Positions 36,136 through 48,410 of a stretch of 64,000 nt of DNA are shown in pieces. Made by a program: the position numbers and the translations under genes. Origin of the DNA: Agelas oroides (taxonomy: Eukaryota > Porifera > Demospongiae > Agelasida > Agelasidae). The stretch is from positions 6,054,193-6,118,192 of the forward strand of contig OX422197.1 in the NCBI GenBank assembly GCA_949130485.1, given 5' to 3'. Under the pieces are notes generated by a model. That model was not told the origin of the DNA, searched no databases, and worked only from the letters and a program-made list of their open reading frames with translations. How positions within the stretch are numbered: the stretch's first letter is position 1; every line of letters starts with the position of its first letter.

Positions 36136-37092
36136 TAGGAAGTACAATATAGACCCGTGGTTGTGTGCAAAACCAAAATTACGGCAGTAGAGTGTCATAA
36201 TTCTACAGAAGCTGCACATGGCAACTGTATTATTTGCGGTCATCAAGAATGTTTGGCAACGAGTTGCGGAGGAGAGACTTTCCTTAGAGCAGGAGGAAGA
36301 CAGTTCTCAGGCGGACCATTGTGCTGTTAACCTCGTGAAAGATAGCACTGTAACAAGCACATGTGCTTGTGAAAATGTTTCTTTTTACACTTCTCTTGTT
36401 AAAGTATGTACATGTATCAGTATTGCAGCAATGTTATAATTAAGATCTTAACTAACAAAGTGCAGGTGCAGAGAGGCTTGTTTTTATGGGCTCAGGATCT
36501 CAGCATGGAATGCAAGTTGTATGTACTCTGGAGTTAAATGGTTGCATGAAGGATCAAGACCTGACTCACAGGCTATGCTGGGAATGGCTTGCTGAAGAGG
36601 AGGTGTTCTCTTGTGCTTGCAGCTTAGCCTCGTTCCCAGGCCACTCCCAGATTTTATCTCGCAGCCGTGGGGAAAAATCAGGATTCTGTTACATGAATAG
36701 GTAACACACTGACAATCATACCTGGTACATGATCTCCTGCATTGGTATGAGGATATGTGTTCATTACTTTTACTCAAACTGTTACTTGCCTGATGGATAG
36801 CTGGTTTACACATTGTTAGTATGTACAGCGCTATGTGACTGTCATCATACTAGGAACTGAACAAAGAAAACAACGTTACTGACATGCAGCTATTGGCCCA
36901 GACCAAATAGAGAGAAGCAGAGATTGACACCAACAGGAATGATTTGGACACATGGTATAAATTAAGCTAAACCATCAAAACCAAAGTGAGCTATAAACAG
37001 CAACAAGAAGAATTGGAATTCAATATTTAAATGCTGTGTGCATGACTCTGACAGGTGCAGTTGGCTACAGAGAATCCTCTCATGCAGTTGTG
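36136..37092. other. No gene; lone hairpin end and 3' flank of the fragment
   Basis: 36625-36680 is half of the 53242-type MITE (TAGCCTCGTTCCCAGG, then CTCCCAGATTTTATCTCG). 36850-37090 resembles the 3' flank of copy B (38510-38750). The ORF at 36218-36439 is unrecognised. Confidence 0.5.
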
Positions 37093-37600
37093 TCAGTATG
37101 CAGTTTCAATCACATTAGAGTTAGAAGATTGACAACTCAAGTTGTCTTCAAACTGTACAGCTACTGGATCTGTGAGGTCTTCCTCGTATTCATCAGGGTT
37201 GATTAGCCTGTCAGGAAGGGATGAACCTGTAACAACCATCTTGTTCCCTAAAATCCAGCCACAGAAACTCTCTATCATCTTTCGTCCAAACGGCCTTCGA
37301 GAACACATCCTTTGCAGTGTAACAAGGGATACATAGACGAGGGGTGGTAGTTCTACTATGAATGTAAATATATAAAAGGAAACATTTTGCCACTTATGAG
37401 CTTTCAGTCCAGCTATACCCGTACACACAGCACTAGCACACCACAAAGCTGCTAGAAGAACTTAGGCTTGTAGGGTTGCACAATGACTATTCCTATTGCC
37501 GGAGGTATAAAAGCCAGCAGTGCTGCACCATAAAACATTCCTGTTTGAGTGAAAGTAAAAATAACAAAAAGCAAAATCAGTGACTTTTGAAGCTTCACTA
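37093..37600 (-). pseudogene. 3' fragment of the multi-span family
   Basis: Encodes only the C-terminal spans and tail: YGAALLAFIPPA and IVQPYKPKF, then after an internal deletion GIAGLKAHKWQN, SLPDRLINPDEYEEDL and the end VIETAY. The deletion removes the segment equivalent to TYNAVDSVLVLLMAL. Most similar to copy B. The 5' two-thirds is missing. Confidence 0.85.
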
Positions 37601-37669
37601 TGAAGCTACCAATGGTGCTGATGGATTTCACTTTCTGTATCATGTGCAAAAATGCCTGGACCACTCACG

Positions 37670-38752
37670 TTTCTAGCTGTCAAGCAACTATTTTAGGTGT
37701 CTGCTATTGAAGTTTATCGGCAAACAGTCAGATCTATTGTCAGCACACCGCAGAGTGGTACTCTCTTACAAGATATTCATGCAAGTGGTCCAGCTATTTT
37801 AATACTCTACCAATGGTAAATAATCAATTGCACTGGTGCTTACTAAATTCCCTTGTGAAAGGTCACTTCAAACTGCCATTTATTCTTCTATGAGAAAAAC
37901 TACAGTGTATTGCAAGACAACCAAGGAGCTCTATATGCATGGACAACACAGGCTGCTTAAATACACAAAAGTCAAAATGTTCTAATAACCAATTACATTG
38001 CACAATATCCTAAGCAAAAAGTAATACAGGAAAGATGGTACATTCAGGCAAAGGAAATGGCCTAAGTGTGAGCATGACCTAACTGAGAGTAATTATAACT
38101 TCATGAAAGAGGTGTCAGGACAAACAGAGACAAAGGTGACACACAAGTCAGGAAATGGACAATGTCACTACTGTGGGAAACATCTAACTGTGGGAAACAT
38201 CTTAAGGTCTGAAAGTTTCATTCATGATTTAGGAGCATCACAGAATTCTCATTGGAACTAATATCATGACCTTGGGTAGCAGGTTGTCATATATTGTCAT
38301 GGTTACTAAACACTGTCATGTGTGTATATCCCTTTTACAGCATTAGGTGTATGCATGTATACAACCTTGACCACAAGAATGCAAATTTGCACACTCAAAC
38401 TGAAGTGCATCCAAGAATACATAGCGTGAAAATAGATTAGTTCAATGCATGGCATACACACCTAATTCAGGGACATGAAACACGTTGGGAGTGAATGAAC
38501 TGTTTCTGCAATAGGATGGTGTTGGCCCGACCAAATAAGGACAAGTAGAGCAGTTGAGTCAGAAGAGAATACTGAATGACACCAACAGGAATGTTTGCAC
38601 ATCACAGAGTTACGATAAAAGGGTAATAATCTATAGATGTGAAATCCTTAAACACCAACCTGAGTACATATACAACAGCAAGAATTCAACATCTAACTTG
38701 AATATCATATGACTACGACAGATGCAGTTAGCTACAGAAAATCACAGTTGTG
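37670..38752. other. 3' flank of copy B, no gene
   Basis: Only short ORFs; 38510-38750 is homologous to 36850-37090. Confidence 0.5.
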
Positions 38753-41700
38753 TCAGTATGTAGTTTCAATTGCATTAGAGTTAGAAGAATGACAACTCAA
38801 GTTGTCCTCAACTTGAACAGCTACTGGACTTGTGAGGTCTTCCTCGTATTCATCAGGGTGGATTAGCCTGTCAGGAAGGGATTCCTCTGAACCATCAACA
38901 AATGACCGCCTGCAGTTTCTTCCAATCCAGCCACACACCCTTCCTACCATCCTCCGCCCAAACTGTCCTCTGGAACACATCCAATGCAGGGTAACACAGG
39001 ACACATAGAAGAGGGGTAGCAGTTCTACTATGAATGTAAGTAAAAGAAATGTTGTTACCAACTGGTGAGCTTTCAATCCTGCTATAGTGACACACACAAT
39101 AGTAGCGCACCACAAAGCCATCAGAAGAACTAGCACCGAGTCCACAGCATTATATGTTGAAAATCTAGGTTTGTAGGGTTGCACAATGGGTATTACCATT
39201 ACCAACAGTATAAAAACCAGCAGTGCTGCACCATAGAACAGTGTTGTTTGAGTGAGAGTAAAGATTATGAAAAGTAAAATCCGGGCAAGAAGAAAGGCAG
39301 CAGCAAAATAACGACAATTTCGAGTCCCATTAGTTCCATCTTTGTAGCATCCCTGAAATGCGTCAATGAAGATGGGAAGAGCATGCCACCTTATTCCACA
39401 GCAGCCAAGACACCGCTGAAAGCACCGCATTGGATACAGTAGCAGAAGCAGTAAAGGGAAGAGGATGAAGACCAGCATGACAAACACAGCTAAGACACCA
39501 TAAGGCAGGTGTTCATCACCAAAGTACTCAATTGTTGCATCATAGTACAGATACAGTCCCAATGAGCTACCATTTACATGGTACACATGCGTTGGGACAA
39601 GGAGGTCAAATGAGATACTGAGCAGCTTCACATATGAAAGGAGAAGGAATGTGGCAAATGCATCAACAATGGAAGTCCCCACATCCCACTGATTTCTAAG
39701 GCAATTTGCACACCTGTGGAATGGTCTACACATAAACATAATGACCCTGAAATTGCAGATGTGAACTTGAATGAGTACATATGTTACTATCAGCAAAATC
39801 AGGGGGTAGAAGGCTACAGCATAGTCAAGTGCCAAAGCTTGCAGTGTGTCTACATTAACACAAATATGTGGCATCACAGTGCGAAAGAAGTCCAAGTTCC
39901 AGATACCATATAGAGTAAATACGACCTTTTGTAAACTTGCGGCAATGGGGTAAGGTACTGTTTCTGTTAATGCTAGTACAATGCGCACATTTGCTCCTAT
40001 TGCAAAACACTGACTAAAGAAGACAAATACAAGTAGTTTTGGTGAAGTAGCATGCACTAAGCCTGCAACTCACAACGAGAACAAAGAACACTGTAAGTGG
40101 TAGGAAAGCAGCTAAGATGTACTTTACCCAGTTGAAGGAACTAGTAGAGCACTGCACACACTTTAAATTATAAGAGTAAACTGGTATGCTATAATTCTCC
40201 TTGCATTTTCCACAGAGTTGTCCTGCTCGGTTGAGGTATCCACACATATTCTTATTAAGCTCTGTGACATCAGATGGCAACAAATAGTATAACTCCCGCA
40301 TGCAATTGTAGAAGCAAGCACCAACAACTGGCCCCGTTGATTTGTTGTATGTCATGCAGTAGCAGTCAAGTAGAGTAAGTTAGCAATCATCGGACGACAG
40401 GTATATTCGGACACTCAAACGCAGAGGGAAAACTGCGTAAACATTCGGCGATACCACAAGACTGTAGCTGAGGTACGTGGTACCTGGTGTACCAAAAATG
40501 ACGCCCGCACATTGTTTCCTGTTGGCGCTAGAAGCGATAAAATGGCCGTCCGAAAAACATCAATATTCGGAAAAGTGTATGTATTTTCAGACACTGTTGT
40601 TTGTGCCTTCTCTGAAGCTGCTTTTGGAGAGATTTTAGCATCGATACGATGCCCAAAGACCTCCCCAATTCGCAATATATTTTGGTAGCGGTAGCTGCTT
40701 TGAACACTCAGGAGCGTAGCTGAACATGGACCAGTCCGATCGATCAATAATCGGACGGTGAAATTTGTCATTTCTTGCTGTGTTGTCTCCAAACAAGTTG
40801 AAGTCTCCACCATATTAGCATCAGTAGAATCTACAGGCTCTTGGCTACATGCTGGTACTTGTCCGGTGTTTGTGCGTTGAGTAGTTCTCGTACATTGTTA
40901 GTATGTACAGCGCTATGTGACTATTGCACGATATCGTTTGAACTCACCTATTTATGCTGCACATAAATCAACCAGCGTACTTTATGGAAAGAAACATGAA
41001 ATATATTTATATCTCGAGAACTACTCAACGCACAAACACCGGACAAATACCAGCATGTAGCCAAGAGCCTGTAGATTCTACTGATGCTAATATGGTGGAG
41101 ACTTCAACTTGTTTGGAGACAACACAGCAAGAAATGACAAATTTCACCGTCCGATTATTGATCGATCGGACTGGTCCATGTTCAGCTACGCCCCTGATTG
41201 TTCAAAGCAGCTACCGCTACCAAAATATATTGCGAATTGGGGAGGTCTTGGGGCATCGTATCGATGCTAAAATCTCTCCAAAAGCAGCTTCAGAGAAGGC
41301 ACAAACAACAGTGTCTGAAAATACATACACTTTTCCGAATATTGATGTTTTTCGGACGGCCATTTTATCGCTTCTAGCGCCAACAGGAAACAATGTGCGG
41401 GCGTCATTTTTGGTACACCAGGTACCACGTACCTCAGCTACAGTCTTGTGGTATCGCCGAATGTTTACGCAGTTTTCCCTCCGCGTTTGAGTGTCCGAAT
41501 ATACCTGTCGTCCGATGATTGCTAACTTACTCTATAGATGTCTCTTTAGTTGAGTCATTGCATCTGACAGTGTCATGAATGTCATCCCCACATCTACATG
41601 TGCCATTTGAGGAGGGATCAGGGAAGAGCCAGGTGGGACATTGTGGATCACGAGGTACATCAGCTGCAGGTTCCTGGAGCTTCTTGTACTTACACTCATG

Positions 41701-41901
41701 CTTCACAACTACTACCGTAGAATTGTACAGTTTCTCACCATCTAGAGGGTCTTCCACACTACTGGATTCTGTTTTATTCTCCCAGCAACTTGTCTTCTTC
41801 ACTTCATCAACAGAGATGATTTGCTTTGGCTGAGCATTGGTAGCTTTGACAGCAGTCAACAACAGCAAGCAAAGTACTATTTCATACAGTACACTGGTCA
41901 T
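38753..41901 (-). pseudogene. Copy B: disrupted multi-span membrane gene
   Basis: The start MTSVLYEIVLCLLLL at 41901 opens the ectodomain (to 41533). A 1160-base foldback element (40373-41532) splits the gene inside the segment that reads STKETSILECYC in copy D. It resumes at 40370 with YCMTYNKSTG, and in the first membrane span a 4-base insertion (AGTGCATGCTACT versus AGCGCTACT in copies D and E) shifts frame. The remaining 434 codons to 38753 are open and end SSNSNAIETTY. Two independent lesions indicate loss of function, although the membrane part could in principle be made from an internal start. Confidence 0.9.
40373..41532. mobile_element. Foldback DNA transposon with TA duplication
   Basis: Inverted arms of about 518 bases (40373-40890 and 41015-41532), about 1% different, surround a 124-base spacer. 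Ends are GAGTAAGTTAGCAATC and its complement. Flanking TA at 40371-40372 and 41533-41534 against the intact site CAAGTATAGATG in copies D and E proves a TA target duplication, as in Tc1/mariner-like elements. TCGGAC or its complement recurs many times in each arm. Each arm holds the same ORF of at least 132 codons (TCLETTQQEMTNFTVRLLID...), which I do not recognise. No transposase was seen. Confidence 0.93.
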
Positions 41902-42099
41902 GGTTGTCTTCACACATAAATAGCTCAAAATTGCTGCTAGATATCTGACACTTGGAGAATGTCTGGTACTAGAGAACCTGTAACTATATAGCAGATGGCA
42001 AATAATCAATCAAAACTAAAATAAAGTTATCAAAACAAAACTCCCCCTCATTGTACACAATCATGTAAAACGAAAAGAACGAGCCATTTTAGGAAAATC

Positions 42100-42195
42100 A
42101 AGACTCCCACGATACACACATCGTGTAAAGGTGGGTTGCTTTAGATGATTTACTTTGACTAAAGGTATATCCAATGGGAAAGAGTGTTCCAGGAC
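42100..42195 (-). promoter_or_regulatory. Conserved upstream block (copy B)
   Basis: CTCCCACGATACACACATCG, then AAGGTGGGTTGCTTTAG and GGTATATCCAATGG-AA, about 200-300 bases upstream of the start. Shared with copy D at 58640-58750 and, more loosely, with A and C. Confidence 0.45.
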
Positions 42196-42914
42196 AACAC
42201 TGAGTTCAAAGCTTACTTGTTAAAGCTTGTCCAAACGGAGAGAGGTCACCCTTGTTCACAGGCCTTGGCCTCCATCAAGTTTTTGATTGCATATACCTAC
42301 AGTAAGCAATCAAAAACCAAACATGTAAGTGATCAAATACTGGATGGTGGCCAGCACACTTATAGGCACTGCACAGCCATAAGTTTCTTGACAACTCCAC
42401 TACTGTAGATGTAGTTACGCCACTGCTATAATCAACCATCCCGCCATCTACACAATTCAGATTGCTCTAAATGGTGTTGCACTTCACAATATTACAACCC
42501 ACGATGTGCAATAAAGGACCAATATCAAATCTATACACAGGCCAGAGAAAGCAATGGACATCCAATCCGAGTAGACATTTGTTAGTGTCATGGTGCACAC
42601 ACCCCAGGGATGAAATTTTAGTTCAACAAGCCTCCCTTGACCAGCTACACCACCCTCACCCCTCACAGCAACTCCAAAGAACATTACCCCACATACATAC
42701 TATCACATGTATGTTCCATATGCCTACATATAAAATCATAAATATGTGTATAGAGTGAGCCACAGTGTTTTGGGCTAATGATGCATGCACAAGTGTACAT
42801 GTAAAGCAGGGGTGCCTTGCTATTCATGATATAGCCAAACTTTGTTCTGATAAGCATACGAATAAGCATTGTAGCTAAGTAGGATCGAATTCTAAACCGT
42901 TCTAGGTAAGGGTG
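42196..42914. other. No gene recognised
   Basis: Only short ORFs; no clear repeat. Confidence 0.45.
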
Positions 42915-43180
42915 ATCTGCAGCACTAAACTCAATTGTTGGATCATAGCATAGATGTAGCTACCATTTACCTTGGACATATGCATTGCATGGGGCAAGGA
43001 GGTCAAACGAGACACCAACAACCTTCATGTATGCGAGGAGAAGGAAGGTAGCAAAACATCAACTAATGAACCCAAGATTGTAGATATGAACATGAATAAG
43101 TACATATGCTACTACAAGCAAAATCAGGAGATAGAAAGCTATAGTCAAGTGCCAAATCTTGCAGTGTGCCTACAAAGATA
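42915..43180 (-). pseudogene. Internal fragment of the multi-span family
   Basis: Matches the copy D region 57200-57620 in pieces (ACTCAATTGTTG-ATCATAG, GGACAAGGAGGTCAAA-GAGAC, GAATGAGTACATATG) with large deletions and no sustained frame. Confidence 0.75.
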
Positions 43181-43773
43181 TCTGAAATGCTGTTCTTTGC
43201 TCTCATTTAGTGTGCATCTTACCTCTGTACTTGTGGAGGTGTTTAGGATGTAGCATAGTAGGCTTGTGATCTGTCAGCTTCTCTTTGGTGTTTTTACTGC
43301 CAAACTAGTGATACAATTGACTTCTGTGTGCGAATTGCTTTATGCACACTTGTACCTTGGAGCTGTGATACTTTCCTCACAAATATTCTCACAATGTAAA
43401 ATTTCATGCTTTGTCACCGAACATATTTGAATAATCTTTGCTAGAGGAAAACAAAGTGTGATCTTTCTGTTTCTGAAGAGTGTGGCTTTTTGATATCGCA
43501 GAACAAGTTATCAGTCTAGGATACAGGCAGACAGTTCTCTTAAACTGGCAGACAGCTTCTCACCTGACCACAAGTCTGTTGCTATGGAAACAGCTGAAAT
43601 GAGCCTGGCAACATGGCTACAGTTTCTACTGTAAGGCTACATCATGCAATATGCTGGCAAATGGTACAGCTACCTTGGAACCCACAGTTACCTACCAGCC
43701 CTCCATAGCCAGCAGTAGCCACCACTGATACTGTACTGAGTGACACAATTGTCTGTGAGCCTGGGAGAAAGGC

Positions 43774-44566
43774 GGGTAGGTACAAAACCTGGACTCTGGA
43801 CTCTGGACTGGATTATGGACTCGATTTTGGACTTAATTTTAGATTGGAAAGCAGAATCTACGAATTAACCGTCCACTTTTTGATTACTTGCAGTCTTGTG
43901 TCAAAGGTTGTGATTATACAGATTCCTATGGATGTTTTCAGTATATATGTCAGCATTTAAGGTCTAGACAATGCATTAAGGTAGAGCAAGAAGGCTGAGG
44001 TGTTGGGTAGTGAGTGTATCTGCTCAGGCAATGTGATTGTACAGCCAGTCTACCCCAAGCCCACATTCCCCTCCACAGGGGATCCCCATTTGCAAATTAC
44101 AGGCAGTGTAGCCGACAGCTGAAGTCACCGAGGCTTCCAGTCTGGCTGTTGCAAGGCTTGCTTCTACTCCTCCGCCATGAGTCCAGTGGCTCAGTGGTAA
44201 GAGCATCTGACTAGTATACACAAGGTCCCAGGTTTGACTCGCAGCTGGATCTCTTCTCTTTCCCACTATATAAAGCTTACATTAGGCATTATAATGCAAT
44301 TCCTTGCCAACCAGCTGGGCTGGGAGGCTGTATGAGCAGAGCGATGGCTTAAACCAACCAGCCAGTCTTGCTGAAAGCCGCACAAATATCCGTTCCTACT
44401 GTTATGCCAATCCCCTGCTCATTGGGCAATCCAGCATTCATAGTCTTTTTTAAACACAGCAGAACTAGAACACTATCGAGTCCAAAATCGAGTCCAAAAT
44501 CGAGTCAGTCCATAGTCCAGTCCATGGTCCAGTCCAGAGTCCAGAGTCCAGGTTTTGTACCTACCC
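43774..44566. mobile_element. 793-bp element with inverted tandem-repeat ends
   Basis: Starts GGGTAGGTACAAAACCTGG and ends with its complement. Just inside, both ends carry short tandem repeats of GGACTCTGGACTGG / CGATTTTGGACT in opposite orientation. A SINE lies inside (44175-44300). No transposase ORF or target duplication was identified. Confidence 0.75.
44175..44300 (+). mobile_element. tRNA-derived SINE
   Basis: A box TGGCTCAGTGG (about 44187) and B box GGTTTGACTCG (about 44231) with a tRNA-like D arm (GCTCAGTGGTAAGAGC), then a pyrimidine tail. Not the same family as the copy at 12855. Confidence 0.65.
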
Positions 44567-44867
44567 TTAATTAATAGTTTCAACAATCATTCGAAAACTG
44601 CTTCAGAACAACAATTAGATACAAGAAGCTGTATTTAAAATGTAGGTGTTAATAAATGTTTTTCACTGTTTGTGGGCGAGCCTCCTTTTCTTTGTAGCTA
44701 GCTACCTGTTTGAAGCTGAAGTTTGGCGAGAGCATTTCCTGACTGCTAAAAAGTAGGTCTAAAATTTCATAACTAGTCTGTTGCCTCAGAACATGCTCAG
44801 AATCATCCGGACAATCTTTGCCGGTTGTTGACTCTGTGGTTCATCTTGATAACACTCTTCAGTTTAA

Positions 44868-45885
44868 GGTGGCACGGTCGTCCCTCGGCGGAGGTTAACG
44901 AAAACAAACTTGGGTTACAGTCAGGACCAGGGTTACTCCTAGTTTCAGGGTTAGGGTTTGGTTTAGGGCAATCTTGCTTTGCCTAATTTTAAAAAAGGGT
45001 TTTAGTAGCTCATTAATATATTCATGAACCCAAAATTGCCACTCGATGGACGCATCTACACGCTCACTGTAGGTAGCGTCCCAACCACCAATGTATCTCA
45101 AATCAATCTATGCCAGCTTTTGTTCAAAGCTACTCTCAAAGTCAGGCTAGACTCATGTTTGTCACTACTCTTGGAATGGACAACTTTGACTGCACCAAAA
45201 TGAATGCACATTTCGAAAAATTCACAGCTTGTCTACGGGAGGGGCTCATTCACGAGTGGAAGCAAGCATTACTAGCCCCACCTCTCCCCCTTATGTCGCT
45301 AAACAACTCACGGCTCTGTTCCACACACAGCCACCGTTCAGCTCCCTTGTCTGTCAGACTGTAGCACAAACGATAAATTGCGTATTCTAGTTAAAGCCCA
45401 GCCCAGCACTCGAAGCACCTGGCCACGGTCACCAACTAGACTAGGCATACGGCCGCGAGACCTGGGCCTACTCAACAAATACAGTCTTGGCCACTGTGGC
45501 CTTTCTGCTGCTTCTAGACACAAGCTTGCTTTCACAAGCAGGCATCACGCACTACTCACAGCTACTGACACTACAGCACTCTACTAAACTCCTTCTCTTT
45601 TTTTTAATTTTTTTTATTTTTTTTTTAAGTCGATCTAAGCTTATCTTCAAAGTTCCGAGCACCACATGAAGGGTGCCGCCAGGCCACATCTTAACTAACT
45701 TAATTATAAACTGATTATTGGATGGCAATGCCGACAGGAAATGGGGAAAATCCCCAATTTTACGGACCGTGAACGGTTTGAGACTCCCAAAACGGAATGT
45801 GCGCTAAAATTTTAACAAGACAAAGAAGACTATCAACTTGGACTCCAGGTTTGTTGACCTTGAAAATACAGGGTACCGTGCCACC
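44868..45885 (+). mobile_element. TTAA-flanked element, copy T2 (1018 bp)
   Basis: Starts GGTGGCACGGTCGTCCC and ends GGTACCGTGCCACC, with TTAA at 44864-44867 and 45886-45889. Carries the shared ORF from 45110 (MPAFVQSYSQ), here broken in the middle and continued in another frame to 45587. An A/T-rich run lies at 45598-45625. Confidence 0.88.
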
Positions 45886-46479
45886 TTAAGATGCTACACA
45901 TAACTTATTCAACATGTCACATTTGTCAAGTCAACCCAATCCAGTGCTACCACAGAACAACACGACACCACTAATCATATTCTTGAGGACCAATGAACGG
46001 AATGTTGCCTAGGGGTGCCACACAGAGCTAGCTAAATTCAACCTATTAATATGCATGAGGGGAGAGATTGCCTGACTTCCATCCGGAATTACACGCCTTT
46101 AATGAGATTCATTGATCTCAATTCGGACATTAACAACATCCACAAGTATCCACAGAGGGTTAATGAGATTCATAGCCCTGTTCTGCTCGGGTTTGGGTCC
46201 ACGAAAGGCTTAGGTCATACTCATGAATATTCAACATCATTTACCCATTCCTTTCAACCCCAAGCCAAGCTGCCAATGCTTCAACAGAAGTTCAATAATG
46301 AGGTTCATGAGAGTCAACATACTCTAACCCTCCCATTGGACAGTTGACTGAACCCAGGGTTGTTCATGGGTAATGCTGAGGTCTAGTTAAAGCCAACTCA
46401 TTAATATTCATGAGGTGGACAGAAACACCCCAGATTATAGAGCTCTGTCGGGCTTTAATTAGATTCATAGGCTCAATTA

Positions 46480-46573
46480 GGGTTAGGGGGGTTCGGGTTA
46501 ATGAGATTAGGGTTAGGGATTTTAGGGTTAAGGCAAACTAGGGTTAGGGCTAGGGCTAGGCTTAGGGTTTTAA
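46480..46573 (+). repeat. Degenerate interstitial TTAGGG telomere-like repeat
   Basis: Irregular runs of TTAGGG and GCTAGGG (AGGGTTAGGGATTTTAGGG, AGGGTTAGGGCTAGGG) end exactly at copy T3. TTAGGG is the ancestral animal telomere unit. Confidence 0.7.
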
Positions 46574-47979
46574 GGTGGCACGGTCGTCCCTCGGCGGAGG
46601 TTAACGAAAACATAAACTTGGGTTACAGTCAGGACCAGGGTTACTCCTAGTTTCAGGGTTAGGGTTTGGTTTAGGGCAATCTTGCTTTGCCTAATTTTAA
46701 AAAGGGTTTTAGTAGCTCATTAATATATTCATGAACCCAAAATTGCCACTCGATGGACGCATCTACACGCTCACTGTAGGTAGCGTCCCAACCACCAATG
46801 TATCTCAAATCAATCTATGCCAGCTTTTGTTCAAAGCTACTCTCAAAGTCAGGCTAGACTCATGTTTGTCACTACTCTTGGAATGGACAACTTTGACTGC
46901 ACCAAAATGAATGCACATTTCGAAAAATTCACAGCTTGTCTACGGGAGGGGCTCATTCACGAGTGGAAGCAAGCATTACTAGCCCCACCTCTCCCCCTTA
47001 TGTCGCTAAACAACTCACGGCTCTGTTCCACACACAGCCACCGTTCAGCTCCCTTGTCTGTCAGACTGTAGCACAAACGATAAATTGCGTATTCTAGTTA
47101 AAGCCCAGCCCAGCACTCGAAGCACCTGGCCACGGTCACCAACTAGACTAGGCATACGGCCGCGAGACCTGGGCCTACTCAACAAATACAGTCTTGGCCA
47201 CTGTGGCCTTTCTGCTGCTTCTAGACACAAGCTTGCTTTCACAAGCAGGCATCACGCACTACTCACAGCTACTGACACTACAGCACTCTACTAAACTCCT
47301 TCTCTTTTTTTCATTTTTTAAAATTTTTTTTTTAAGTCGATCTAAGCTTATCTTCAAAGTTCCGAGCACCACATGAAGGGTGCCGCCAGGCCACATCTTA
47401 ACTAACTTAATTATAAACTGAATATATCCCACCTACTATACTTCATGCATAGGCCAGAGTGGACTTTAACTGTCATAATTTGTCCCCTCAAGGCTACAAG
47501 GGAAATTATGGCTCATAATTCCCTCTCCATGTATTTTTAGTTTACAGTCTACTACATTGTCAGACTATAGTACAGATTTTACATCATTTTTCTGTGACAG
47601 TAAATAATATTGTTACTGTAAACACTTGCACATGTACAGATGTGTTTACAATAATAACAACAAAGGGCCAATCAGGTGGGATATATAATAATTATAGCAC
47701 AGGTGGCCAGGGATTTATGGCAGTAAACAAACCTCGTCCTCGGGCTACGCCCTCGGACTCGGTCTGTTTACTGCCATAAATCCCTGGCACCTGTGCTATA
47801 ACTATTACATATTGGATGGCAATGCCGACAGGAAATGGGGAAAATCCCCAATTTTACGGACCGTGAACGGTTTGAGACTCCCAAAACGGAATGTGCGCTA
47901 AAATTTTAACAAGACAAAGAAGACTATCAACTTGGACTCCAGGTTTGTTGACCTTGAAAATACAGGGTACCGTGCCACC
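46574..47979 (+). mobile_element. TTAA-flanked element, copy T3, with a 389-bp insertion
   Basis: Almost identical to T2 over 46574-47420 and 47810-47979, with TTAA at 46570-46573 and 47980-47983. The extra 47421-47809 segment contains a strong hairpin, 47682-47812 (GGCCAGGGATTTATGGCAG paired with TGCCATAAATCCCTGGC). T2 and T3 are 0.7 kb apart in the same orientation. Confidence 0.88.
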
Positions 47980-47983
47980 TTAA

Positions 47984-48410
47984 TCTGTCGGACAAGCTTG
48001 ACATTCATTTGAAGTCAATGTCATTTATCCGTAAAGCTAATACAGTTCTTAAATGCACCGATCCTCTGACTAAGATGAAGCTATTTCAATCTTACTGCCT
48101 TTCACTATATGGGAGTTGTCTGTGGAGGCTAGGAACTCAACTCACTTAGTGTTTCCTTTAGTAATATCATCAGAAGGATATGGAACCTCCCTCGTATTAG
48201 TCGTACTTCTATTGTCCATTCTGTTGGCTCTGTTGTCAGTATCCACAATATTGTTTATAATAAGTTTAGTAGTTTATGTTCTTCCATGTTCCACCCTTCA
48301 TCTCTTGTTCGTACCATTTTTACTGACAGCTCTCGCGCCTGTAATTCAAACTTTATTGGTTACAACGCACTACTCATTGTAAGTCTTATGCACATGATCA
48401 CATTGCCATT
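47984..48410 (+). mobile_element. LINE 3' fragment (reverse transcriptase C-terminus)
   Basis: Plus strand: SMSFIRKANTVLKC, then DPLTKMKLFQSYCLSLYGSC, a typical end of non-LTR reverse transcriptases. After a frame break it continues NIIRRIWNLPRISRTSIVHS and FTDSSRACNSNF. 5'-truncated and inactive. An AAT repeat near 48560-48577 may be associated. Confidence 0.8.

Noticed and set aside
44181-44250. Functional tRNA gene
   Set aside because: A and B boxes are present but the acceptor stem does not pair; better explained as a SINE head.
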